Below, piece by piece: positions 21,652 to 29,274 of a DNA stretch of 35,871 bases (positions are counted from its first letter, which is position 1; each line of letters opens with the position of its first letter). The stretch comes from Bacteroidales bacterium (lineage in GTDB: Bacteria; Bacteroidota; Bacteroidia; Bacteroidales; UBA932), in NCBI GenBank assembly GCA_017437825.1, contig JAFRXC010000047.1, forward strand, positions 1 to 35,871. Direction: 5' to 3'. Made by a program: the position numbers and the translations under genes. The notes beneath the pieces were generated by a model. That model was not told the DNA's origin and made no database searches. It worked only from the letters and a program-made list of their open reading frames with translations.

Positions 21652-23178
21652 TTAGTTACCAACTTTGCCGGTGATTGTAAGAGCATTGGCTCTTGTAATC
21701 TCAGAGTTTATGCTTATCTCCCGGCCGTCAACGACTACGTAGAAGTTCAATTGGATCTGAGTGGCGTCAGTGATAGTGGCTCCTTCCGCCCTGTCAACTT
21801 TGAAGTGCACTCGGCCACCAACAGCGCCTGTCAGTTCAAGTCCATCATCAGTTGATGTAGACGTTGCATCATCTGCTGTAACGAGGAGTTTATCAGTATC
21901 GCCTGTTACCTTGATCTTCCACTGAGCGTCATTAGGTGAGAATACTGAGAAGTAAGCATTGATAGGGTGGGTGTCGTCAGCAAAATTGTTATTCCGCCTT
22001 CTGCTACCACCCTCTGTTTTAGCTGCTCCCGAAGCAAATTCAAGCGCAAGTGCGTTGACCACAGCGTCAGGGCCATATTCTATAGCATCTGTCTCAGGAT
22101 CTTCCCAAGGAATAACGGCGAGGTCAATCACAATCTCATTGCTAAGGTTGGCAGGTATCACGATGCCGGTGATGTTGTGCTTCTTTCCGGCTTCAAACTC
22201 TACGGGATCACCCTGGTTGTGGCCACCTTCGGTCTTAGCATATGTAACCCTAAGCTTGCGGGTCGCGGTAACCGTCTGCTCTCCCTCTTTGAACTCTAGG
22301 AAGAAGGTGAATGTAAGACCGGAAATGTTTTCAATGTCGCCAGTCTTGGGGAATGTGTAGAAACCGAAATTGACTTCGTTGGTCTTGGTTTCTCCCTCAG
22401 GGAGAGTCATATCCAAAGGGGTATTGAAGGTGACCTGGATGAATTTCCTGTTGTCACCGTTCTCTACAGTTGTATTCCATGCCGGAGACGCAGCATTGAG
22501 GTCAATCTCAGAATCGTATCCTCCGTGAAGGACGTTTGAATCTGACTCAACGTAGAAACCTGTAAGCTTCATTGATTTCTCAGCAGCGAGAGTGAACTCG
22601 AACGATGTGAAATTTGGCTTGAAGTCCAGTGATACCGGTTGATACCAATCTACTACTGCAGCATTAGACAGTAACTGTGTGCCATTTTTCATATCAGGGA
22701 ATCCATTTGCAAGGATTGTCTGCTGAGACGGAATCTGGCTTCTTACGGTAACCACTCCGTCGGTGATGCTGACGCCGGACGCCGGATATACGCCAACAAA
22801 TGTGTACGGGTCCTTATCAGTTTCACTGTACCTGAGCATTGCCTCCTCGTTTCTGATAAGTCCAGCCTTGCTTGTTGCGCCAACTGTCTGGATGGTTGTT
22901 CCATCAATAGTGTATCCTGCGAATTTAAGGCCCTGAGGAGTCTCTGCCCTGTCGCTGAAGATTACAAGGCTGTCACCAGCCTCCCAGTTAATCCTCTGCT
23001 TGTTGCCAGCAACGGCACCATCGCCTTGTGCATATGCAGCCTTAGTATTCACACCGGAAGTAGCAGTGAATGACACAGCGCGACCGCCCTTGTTCTCGAA
23101 AAGCCCTTTCTGGCATCCTGCCAGAACCAGCAGTGAAAGTCCTCCCAAGAGGATTTTTTTGTACATTGTCTTGTTCAT
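21652..23178 (-). CDS. Fimbrillin-family (Mfa-like) lipoprotein (left copy)
   Basis: A 508-residue lipoprotein; the signal peptide KKILLGGLSLLVLAGC places the lipid cysteine at 22. INWEAGDSLVIFSD, FVGVYPASG and the series of beta strands fit the fimbrillin/Mfa-like family, a probable structural or anchoring subunit of the pilus. The C-terminus ends ITGKVGN. The first 100 bp are almost identical to the right copy at 25262, whereas the body has drifted, with different residues in many loops. It is the first full gene of the left operon and follows a broken leader ORF. I see no consensus promoter upstream. Confidence 0.78.
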   Translation of the reverse strand: MNKTMYKKILLGGLSLLVLAGCQKGLFENKGGRAVSFTATSGVNTKAAYAQGDGAVAGNKQRINWEAGDSLVIFSDRAETPQGLKFAGYTIDGTTIQTVGATSKAGLIRNEEAMLRYSETDKDPYTFVGVYPASGVSITDGVVTVRSQIPSQQTILANGFPDMKNGTQLLSNAAVVDWYQPVSLDFKPNFTSFEFTLAAEKSMKLTGFYVESDSNVLHGGYDSEIDLNAASPAWNTTVENGDNRKFIQVTFNTPLDMTLPEGETKTNEVNFGFYTFPKTGDIENISGLTFTFFLEFKEGEQTVTATRKLRVTYAKTEGGHNQGDPVEFEAGKKHNITGIVIPANLSNEIVIDLAVIPWEDPETDAIEYGPDAVVNALALEFASGAAKTEGGSRRRNNNFADDTHPINAYFSVFSPNDAQWKIKVTGDTDKLLVTADDATSTSTDDGLELTGAVGGRVHFKVDRAEGATITDATQIQLNFYVVVDGREISINSEITRANALTITGKVGN

Positions 23179-23190
23179 AAGCCTCTCAGT

Positions 23191-23352
23191 TTATTCGTCC
23201 CAATCGAGTTGGAAGGTTCCACTATCACCAAAAGTATCCTGGACAATTTCGTGTCCCGGAGTCGTCACCACTTCAGACGCCTTCTGAACTGGCGATGACA
23301 GAAGAAGGTTACCCTCGAAATACGTCCCGAGGGGAATCTGAACTTTTATTCT
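23191..23352 (-). pseudogene. Broken leader ORF of the left fimbrial operon
   Basis: The frame ending TFQLDWDE-stop at 23191 matches the intact 58-residue leader ORF at 25073-25249 from PLGxxFEGNLLL onwards, almost residue for residue after ASEVV. Upstream of PLG the frame runs into TAA at 23355-23353 with no ATG or GTG in between. Where the right copy has CAATG the left has CATTG. The left leader therefore seems to have lost its start. Confidence 0.65.
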
Positions 23353-23394
23353 TTACAATGTATCATTATTCATTACATAAATCACCAGGGCCGT

Positions 23395-23435
23395 AAAAAA
23401 GACAATCACCCCCTCCTGAAGAACATGAAGAGGTG
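23395..23435 (-). terminator. Weak terminator after the recombinase gene
   Basis: On the minus strand, CACCTC (23435-23430) can pair imperfectly with GAGG..GGTG (ending 23407), followed by six T residues at 23400-23395. It would separate the recombinase transcript from the left fimbrial operon on the same strand. The stem has a bulge, so read-through is possible. Confidence 0.4.
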
Positions 23436-23509
23436 ACTTTATTTCAGAAATATGAAAATATCAGATTGAGGGCAGTCTGTTTAGGATAACATCCGAATTC
23501 AATAAATTA

Positions 23510-23533
23510 ATTTGTCCCCACATTTTCCCCACA
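23510..23533. repeat. Direct repeat on the 3' side of the recombinase gene
   Basis: It contains TTTCCCCACA (23524-23533) and a second CCCCACA just before it. Over 24 positions it agrees at 17 with 24872-24895 in the same orientation. A candidate binding or attachment site of the adjacent recombinase. Confidence 0.45.
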
Positions 23534-23542
23534 TCTGAAGGG

Positions 23543-24847
23543 TTATACCAGGAGTTCCACCAATTCTTTCTTGATGTCCTCGTCTATGCTGCGGTAGCGG
23601 CTGAATGACCGGCTGCCGTCTGAGTGTCCGGTGAGGGCGGAAACCAGATCAGCATCCTTTACCTTTTTATATAAATTGCCGGCGAAGGTGCGACGTGCCA
23701 TATGGCTGCTGGCTATGTCGCAGATGCGCACTTTACGCTCCGATCGGGTAAGTGGGTCCAATACAGTCACCGTGCGGTCGATACCGGCGCGTTCGCATAT
23801 TTCCTTTATAGCTTCGTTGTACTTCTGGGTGGAGATGAACGGCAGCAGCTTGTCGGAAGGGGAGGAGGTGTATCGTTCCGCTATCGTCTTAGCTGTGTCG
23901 TTCAAGGGGATGACGATGGTCTTGGGGTTTTTGGAGATGGTTTTGTGGGGGATGTACTGAAGGGCGCCGTCAATCACGTTGGACTTCTTGAAGTTGGTTA
24001 GGTCTCCAACGCGGCAGCCTACGCAGCACTGGAAAACGAAGACGTCCCGCTGCCGCGCCAGGCGGGGGCTGTCGGAGAGATCGGCCTCGGATATGGTGCG
24101 AAGCTCCTCCAGAGTCAGGTATACAGGGGTGCCGTACAAGTCGGCGCCTACCTTGAAGTTGTCAAAAGGGTTCTTCTCTAGCAATCCTACCTTAGAGCAC
24201 CAATGGAAAAAGGTGCGGAGTTTCTTGAAGAGGTTGTTGATGGTGTTCTTGCCTCTGGGACGCGGCTCGCGCTTGTCGGGGAAGGCCTGGAAGAACTCAG
24301 GGCGCTCTTTATATATAAGGTGTTCTTTTTCCGTGAACTCCCAGAGGTCCGTTAGGAGGCTTGAGTTGAAAGCGCGGAGGTCTGCAACGCGCGCGTATTC
24401 GTCGTCCGTCTTTCCTTTTTTCCACATAAGGAAGCGCAACACCAGGCGGCGGAGCACCTCGTACTGCTTGATCCTGCTCTCTGACAGTTCGTGGACGCGA
24501 AGGAACTTGTCGAAAGCGGAGTTGAAGCTGTAGTTGCCCCCGATGCCGAAGTACTGGTCCAGGGAGTCGTTGAGCCAGCGCGGGCTTACCCTTCCGTTGA
24601 GCGTCTCGGTGATATACTTCCTGGTCAGGAATTTCCTGAGGGAGGTGATGGCGTCGTTGATTCTTGCCCAATCCAGCTCTTCGGGGCATTTGCAGGCATT
24701 CAGGATCTCAAGTTTGTTGTTCCAGGCTCCAGGGAGCACCAGGAAATTGGTGCGTGAAGTCTGGTCTACAGTCCGCCCGTCCCTCAGGCGGACATATACT
24801 TTGGACAACTTGGTAGATTTTCCCTTGATAAAGAAATTAATAGTCAT
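23543..24847 (-). CDS. Tyrosine recombinase (phage-integrase family)
   Basis: A 434-residue recombinase of the Bacteroidota type. The N-terminal arm-binding domain starts MTINFFIKGKSTKLSKVYVR, a SAM-like core-binding domain follows at about 105-225, and the catalytic domain shows R279 (VGCRVGDL), H382-x-x-R385 (SHMARRTF), H408 (LTGHSD) and the nucleophile Y418 (FSRYRSI). All key residues are present, so it should be active. I prefer ATG 24847 to one 60 nt upstream, which lies within the hairpin at 24883-24919 and adds residues foreign to the family. The gene sits exactly between two divergent fimbrial operons and reads toward the left one. Related enzymes in Bacteroides invert promoters of surface-antigen operons; others integrate mobile elements. 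Confidence 0.92.
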   Translation of the reverse strand: MTINFFIKGKSTKLSKVYVRLRDGRTVDQTSRTNFLVLPGAWNNKLEILNACKCPEELDWARINDAITSLRKFLTRKYITETLNGRVSPRWLNDSLDQYFGIGGNYSFNSAFDKFLRVHELSESRIKQYEVLRRLVLRFLMWKKGKTDDEYARVADLRAFNSSLLTDLWEFTEKEHLIYKERPEFFQAFPDKREPRPRGKNTINNLFKKLRTFFHWCSKVGLLEKNPFDNFKVGADLYGTPVYLTLEELRTISEADLSDSPRLARQRDVFVFQCCVGCRVGDLTNFKKSNVIDGALQYIPHKTISKNPKTIVIPLNDTAKTIAERYTSSPSDKLLPFISTQKYNEAIKEICERAGIDRTVTVLDPLTRSERKVRICDIASSHMARRTFAGNLYKKVKDADLVSALTGHSDGSRSFSRYRSIDEDIKKELVELLV

Positions 24848-24871
24848 AGTGTTATAGCTTTTTGATAGTTT

Positions 24872-24895
24872 TATTATTCCCAATATTTCCCCACA
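24872..24895. repeat. Direct repeat on the 5' side of the recombinase gene
   Basis: It contains TTTCCCCACA (24886-24895), identical to 23524-23533 and 1362 bp away from it. The two repeats bracket the recombinase gene. It overlaps the hairpin at 24883-24919. Confidence 0.45.
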
Positions 24896-24919
24896 GGGGC
24901 TCCCCAAAAGGGGAAATAT
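24883..24919. promoter_or_regulatory. Perfect inverted repeat upstream of the recombinase gene
   Basis: Arms ATATTTCCCC (24883-24892) and GGGGAAATAT (24910-24919) around a 17-nt centre that holds GGGGCTCCCC, itself nearly palindromic. It is 36 nt upstream of the recombinase ATG and 41 nt from the -33 box of the right fimbrial operon. It could be a recombinase core site, an operator, or a barrier to transcription. Confidence 0.6.
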
Positions 24920-24959
24920 GTCTTAAATAACAATTTATATAAAAATAAATACAAGAAAA

Positions 24960-24991
24960 GTTGTATTTTTAGAATAAAGGCTCTAAATTTG
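24960..24991 (+). promoter_or_regulatory. Promoter of the right fimbrial operon
   Basis: GTTG (24960-24963), 20 nt, TAAATTTG (24984-24991), with a perfect Bacteroidetes -7 box. The leader before the small ORF at 25073 is about 75 nt. No equally good match exists upstream of the left operon. Confidence 0.7.
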
Positions 24992-25072
24992 TGACTTGAT
25001 TGCGTAATATGCTTAAAAGGCTATTAACGGTTATATTTTGTTGAGAATCAAAGTAATAAATCAACATATACA

Positions 25073-25249
25073 ATGAAAAAACATTACGAAAAAATGTGTA
25101 TGACCCCCCTCGGATTTGTGTTCGAGGGAAACCTCCTTCTGGGTTCAGCCGTCCAAACGGCATCAGAAGTGGTGACGACTCCGGGGCACGAGATTGTCCA
25201 GGACACTTTTGGTGATAGTGAAACCTTCCAACTCGATTGGGACGAATAA
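25073..25249 (+). CDS. Small leader ORF of the right fimbrial operon
   Basis: A 58-residue protein beginning MKKHYEKMCMTPLG and ending TFQLDWDE. It has no signal peptide or membrane segment and is rich in acidic residues at its end. The next ATG is 13 nt after its stop, so it is co-transcribed with the fimbrillin gene. Its coding sequence is kept almost unchanged in the left copy apart from the missing start, which supports it being a real, selected gene. Short proteins starting MKKxYExP are common ahead of Bacteroidota surface-protein genes, but I know no function. It may be a translation-coupling or regulatory leader. Confidence 0.65.
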   Translation: MKKHYEKMCMTPLGFVFEGNLLLGSAVQTASEVVTTPGHEIVQDTFGDSETFQLDWDE

Positions 25250-25261
25250 ACAGAGAGGATT

Positions 25262-26779
25262 ATGAGCAAGACAATGTACAAAAAGATCCTCTTGGGAGGA
25301 CTTTCACTGCTGGTTCTGGCGGGATGCCAGAAAGGGCTTTTCGAGAACAATGGCGGCCGTGCGGTTTCTTTCACCGCTAACAGTGGCGCTATTACCAAGG
25401 CTGCGTATGGCGAAGCAGTCGGAAACAAGCAGAGGATTGACTGGCAGGCTGGAGACAGCCTTGTCATCTTCAGCGACAGGGCAGAGACACCTCAGGGCCA
25501 GAAATTTGCTGTTTATACCATAGATGGCGAGTCCATCCAGACATCTGGTGCTACAAGCAAAGCCGGACTTATCAGAGACGAGGAGGCAATGCTCAGGTAC
25601 AGTGAAACTGATAAAGACCCGTATAAATTCGTAGGAGTATACCCTTGGTCATCGGGAGCTAAAATCGAGGACGGAAAGGTTACAGTGAGCAGTATCATTC
25701 CGTCAGAGCAGACTATCCTTGCAAATGGATTCCCTGATATGTTGAAAGGCACTCAGTTGCTCTCAACTCCTGCGGTTGTAGATTGGTACGCCCCGGTATC
25801 ACTGAACTTCGCGCCCAATTTCACATCGTTCGAGTTCACTCTCGCTGCTGAGAAATCAATGAAGCTTACAGGCTTCTACGTTGAGTCTGATTCAAACGTT
25901 CTTCACGGAGGATACGTATCAGAGGTGGATTTCAATGCTACTACACCAGCCTGGTCAACCAATGTACCGAGCGGTGATAACAGGAATTTCCTCCAGATCA
26001 CCTTCCCGACTCCTCTTGAATTGACTCTCCCCGAGGGTGGAACCGTCACAAACTCAGTCAAATTCGGTTTCTACACATTCCCGATTGACATCACCGGTCT
26101 CACCTTCACATTCTTCCTTAAATTCAATGAGGATGGAGAGGAAGTCAACGCAACTCGTAAACTTAGAGTTACATATGCTAAGAGTGGTGATGGTTACAAT
26201 CAGGGAGATCCTGTGAAGTTCGTCGGCGGCAAGAAGCACGACATCACCGGCATCGTAATCCCTGCCAACCTGAGTCAGGAGATTGTGATTGACCTGGCCG
26301 TTATTCCTTGGGATGACGCCAGCGAAGATCCTTATACCATCACCTACGGCCCTGACGCTGTTGTAAATGCTCTCGCGCTCGAGTATGCATCCGGAGCAGC
26401 TATTACTTCAGGAAGTGGAAGAAGGACGAACAATAATTTCGCAAATGCCACTGATCCAATCCACGCATATTTCTCTGTTTATTCTCCTGTAGGAAATGGA
26501 GCAAAGTGGAAGATCAAGGTAACGGGCGCTACTGACAAAATTCTTGTTTCAGCAGATGATGTTACTCCTACTACAGCCGACGACGGAATTGAACTGACAG
26601 GTGCCACTGGCGGCCGCGTACATTTCACAATTGACAGAGGCACAGGCGCTAATGCCCCCACAGCATCGGATCAGATCCAATTGAATTTCTTCGTAGTTCT
26701 GAACGGACGCGAAATTAATATGAACTCTGAAATTACCCGTGGTGGAGCATTGACAATAACAGGAAAAGTGGGTAGATAA
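25262..26779 (+). CDS. Fimbrillin-family (Mfa-like) lipoprotein (right copy)
   Basis: A 505-residue lipoprotein with signal KKILLGGLSLLVLAGC and lipid cysteine at 22. IDWQAGDSLVIFSD, FVGVYPWSSG and IPSEQTILANGFPDM mark the fimbrillin/Mfa-like fold. It aligns end to end with the left copy (21652-23178). Differences concentrate in loops, for example around the ETKTNEVNFGFYTFP region and the region near residue 385 (SGSGRRTNNNF). A likely RBS (AGAGAGGA) precedes the ATG. It is the first main gene after the promoter and leader ORF and so probably the most expressed subunit. Confidence 0.8.
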   Translation: MSKTMYKKILLGGLSLLVLAGCQKGLFENNGGRAVSFTANSGAITKAAYGEAVGNKQRIDWQAGDSLVIFSDRAETPQGQKFAVYTIDGESIQTSGATSKAGLIRDEEAMLRYSETDKDPYKFVGVYPWSSGAKIEDGKVTVSSIIPSEQTILANGFPDMLKGTQLLSTPAVVDWYAPVSLNFAPNFTSFEFTLAAEKSMKLTGFYVESDSNVLHGGYVSEVDFNATTPAWSTNVPSGDNRNFLQITFPTPLELTLPEGGTVTNSVKFGFYTFPIDITGLTFTFFLKFNEDGEEVNATRKLRVTYAKSGDGYNQGDPVKFVGGKKHDITGIVIPANLSQEIVIDLAVIPWDDASEDPYTITYGPDAVVNALALEYASGAAITSGSGRRTNNNFANATDPIHAYFSVYSPVGNGAKWKIKVTGATDKILVSADDVTPTTADDGIELTGATGGRVHFTIDRGTGANAPTASDQIQLNFFVVLNGREINMNSEITRGGALTITGKVGR

Positions 26780-26796
26780 GAAAAGGAGATCAGAAT

Positions 26797-29256
26797 ATGA
26801 AAAAGACATATATAATTATTAGTGCAATTGCAGCATTGGCGCTGACCTCCGCCTGCAACCTCAAGACGGACTTCCCGCCTATGGCAGGAGAGGATGTGAT
26901 AACACTTGACCTCCTGTGCGCCGAGCCCGGCGTAAAATCTGCCGGTGTAGATAAGGAGAATGCAATCAATACAGTAGAGTACTTCTTCTATACCGACACA
27001 ACCAAGGCTCCTGTATACGCAAAGTGGGATTCAAATCCTGCAGCAAAGATATCAGGAAGCACATATACAATTTCTTTGACAGCTGGACAGGATGGTGTTC
27101 CCACCCGCTCAGAGCTTTTCCAGGACGGCAAGTTCGAGATTTACGCAATTTTCAATGCGCAGGATTCTATTCCAGCTGCTAAGCTTGAGACAATAAAGCA
27201 GACTGCCGTAGATCAGACTTTCGCCTATTATAAATCTGCTGACCCTAATAAAGGCTGGAATGTAACTCCGGATGAAGATCCCGAGAACCGCGTCAAGGAA
27301 TTCATAATGACGGGCCAGAAGACCATTAACAAGGCCAGTGGTGGAAGTTATGCCAACGTAGAGGCAGAGAAGACCGTCAATATGAAGCGTATAGCCGCCA
27401 AAGTGCAGGTTAACATCAAGATATTGAAGGAAAAGGCCCTCACTGACGGTACTACCTGGAATCCTATGTTAGGCGCTGAAAACGTGCGTCTGTATATGTG
27501 CAACTTCGTGCAGAACTCCCTTCTGAGCGCTGCCGATGCATCACCTATACTTCCGACTACCTATACCCAGGCAGATTATAGGGTTTATGCTCTTGATACT
27601 GATGACCTTGAGCCTGCTGCTAGTGGCTACTATGAGATAGATAGCCAGCAGACATTCTACACATATCCTATAGAATGGACTGCCGGAGCTGACAACGAGC
27701 CTTACTTCAAGCTCATTATCCCTTGGTCAGAGAAAGACGGCACCGTTCCTAACAAGGAGCTTTACTACAAGATAATGTTCCCTCCGAGCATAACCAGCTT
27801 AGAGGCAAACAAGCACTACATTCTTGACGTAACCGTAGATCTCCTCGGCAACGAGGGCGAGCCTACTGTAACCATCAAGGGCTACAACGCTCAGGTTGTT
27901 GGTTGGAGCGAGAACGGAAAAGTAAACTCATCCGTTGCAGCCGCCACCTTCCTTTCAGTCGAGAGGGACAGCACCGAATACTATACCGAGAACAGCGGTA
28001 TCAGCTTCGTAGCCAGTGAGATGGTTTACCTTGAAATCACAAACGTATACCAGAAGAACCTGAAGACCGGCAACAATGAGTATGTTGTGAAGAATGGTGC
28101 AACCACTTCAGAGCGCACGGATCTTGGAACTCCCTCCTTCATCTATGACTCCAATAACCGCGTAATCGGCCTAAGCCTTACCAAGAATGAAACTACTACC
28201 AACTGGATAGAGCTCAGCAACGATAACAGTTACCTCGAGGTTGGACATCAACTTGATGCAGAACTTACATCCGAGCACATGGACGTCACCCCGTGGGTTT
28301 ACGAGATTACCATGAAGCTTGTAGGAGTAGATGATGCTGCCGGATACAATCGTGAAGTAGTATTCGTGCAGTATCCGAATGTCTATATTGTTGCTGATCC
28401 TAATAGTAATAACGGAGCTACTGGAAACGCAGGCATATACGTTAATGCATATCAAGGAGCTAATAATACCTACACTCACGGATATTATAATGGTGGAAAT
28501 AGGCCTTACCGCAATTATAGCTCATATTATGATTTTGATTTAGGTAGAGTTAGAGGTATTACAGACAATGCCAATAATAAGAATCCTAATATGTATGTAA
28601 TAACTATCAGCGTTAGTGATACTTATTCAATTGGTGACCCTCGTACAACAACAATCAATAATTATGACAGTGATACCGGCTTCTATCAGGCTAATTATAA
28701 TTATCAGAAAGAAATGAACTGGGCATCTGCTCCTGCTCTTAATGAAAGCGGTAATCGACAATTAAAATACTATCATCCTGCTTCTGAAGAAAATACAGCA
28801 GATATGATAGCTCCTAAGATTAGGGTAGCTTCATCATATGGAGTTTGTTCTACTGGCAGATCTCGCGATGAAGCACGATATCGTTGTGCTAGTTATCAGG
28901 AGGATGGCATTCCAGCTGGTCGTTGGAGACTCCCTACAATGGCAGAAGTGGAATTTATATCTACTCTTTCTTCATTAGGAAGAATCCCTTATTTGTTTGG
29001 AGATAGTACGAACAATGGTCAGACACCCGAAGCGGGTAATTCTTATTATTGGACGGCAAATGGAATCATCGAAGTTAATAATGGCAATGCTAGCGGCACA
29101 ATTAAACCGCATGTCACTCGGCGTCCAAATGCTACAGATGATACTTATGATGGTGAGTCTGTCCGCTGTGTATATGATGAGTGGTTCTGGGGAGATGCTT
29201 CTGAGACCAGGCCTGCATCTAAGACTCCATTTACATGGGGAGACCGCAACTATTAA
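26797..29256 (+). CDS. Large fimbrial lipoprotein with lectin-like C-terminal domain, candidate tip adhesin (right copy)
   Basis: An 819-residue lipoprotein (signal ends ALTSAC). The N-terminal two thirds align closely with the left copy. From about residue 530 the protein changes to a Tyr- and Asn-rich segment (NAYQGANNTYTHGYYNGG), then the lectin-like framework RCASYQEDGIPAGRWRLPT, YYWTANG and VRCVYDEWFWGDA. This copy is 51 residues longer, the extra length falling in C-terminal loops. The DNA for that part is AT-rich (20 G+C in 28501-28560 against 28 in 27781-27840), as in the left copy. RBS AAGGAG precedes the ATG and the gap to the upstream gene is 17 nt. The tip-adhesin role is inferred. 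Confidence 0.77.
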   Translation: MKKTYIIISAIAALALTSACNLKTDFPPMAGEDVITLDLLCAEPGVKSAGVDKENAINTVEYFFYTDTTKAPVYAKWDSNPAAKISGSTYTISLTAGQDGVPTRSELFQDGKFEIYAIFNAQDSIPAAKLETIKQTAVDQTFAYYKSADPNKGWNVTPDEDPENRVKEFIMTGQKTINKASGGSYANVEAEKTVNMKRIAAKVQVNIKILKEKALTDGTTWNPMLGAENVRLYMCNFVQNSLLSAADASPILPTTYTQADYRVYALDTDDLEPAASGYYEIDSQQTFYTYPIEWTAGADNEPYFKLIIPWSEKDGTVPNKELYYKIMFPPSITSLEANKHYILDVTVDLLGNEGEPTVTIKGYNAQVVGWSENGKVNSSVAAATFLSVERDSTEYYTENSGISFVASEMVYLEITNVYQKNLKTGNNEYVVKNGATTSERTDLGTPSFIYDSNNRVIGLSLTKNETTTNWIELSNDNSYLEVGHQLDAELTSEHMDVTPWVYEITMKLVGVDDAAGYNREVVFVQYPNVYIVADPNSNNGATGNAGIYVNAYQGANNTYTHGYYNGGNRPYRNYSSYYDFDLGRVRGITDNANNKNPNMYVITISVSDTYSIGDPRTTTINNYDSDTGFYQANYNYQKEMNWASAPALNESGNRQLKYYHPASEENTADMIAPKIRVASSYGVCSTGRSRDEARYRCASYQEDGIPAGRWRLPTMAEVEFISTLSSLGRIPYLFGDSTNNGQTPEAGNSYYWTANGIIEVNNGNASGTIKPHVTRRPNATDDTYDGESVRCVYDEWFWGDASETRPASKTPFTWGDRNY

Positions 29257-29274
29257 TAGAAGGGAGGAAAGAAT

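Noticed and set aside
23410..23460. Left-operon promoter at the TATTTCTG string
   Set aside because: The -7 box has a mismatch and no TTTG lies 19-21 nt upstream; the site also precedes a hairpin with a T run that should stop transcripts.
28390..29256. A complete diversity-generating retroelement
   Set aside because: No reverse transcriptase, accessory protein or template repeat is present in the window; only the target-like domain is.
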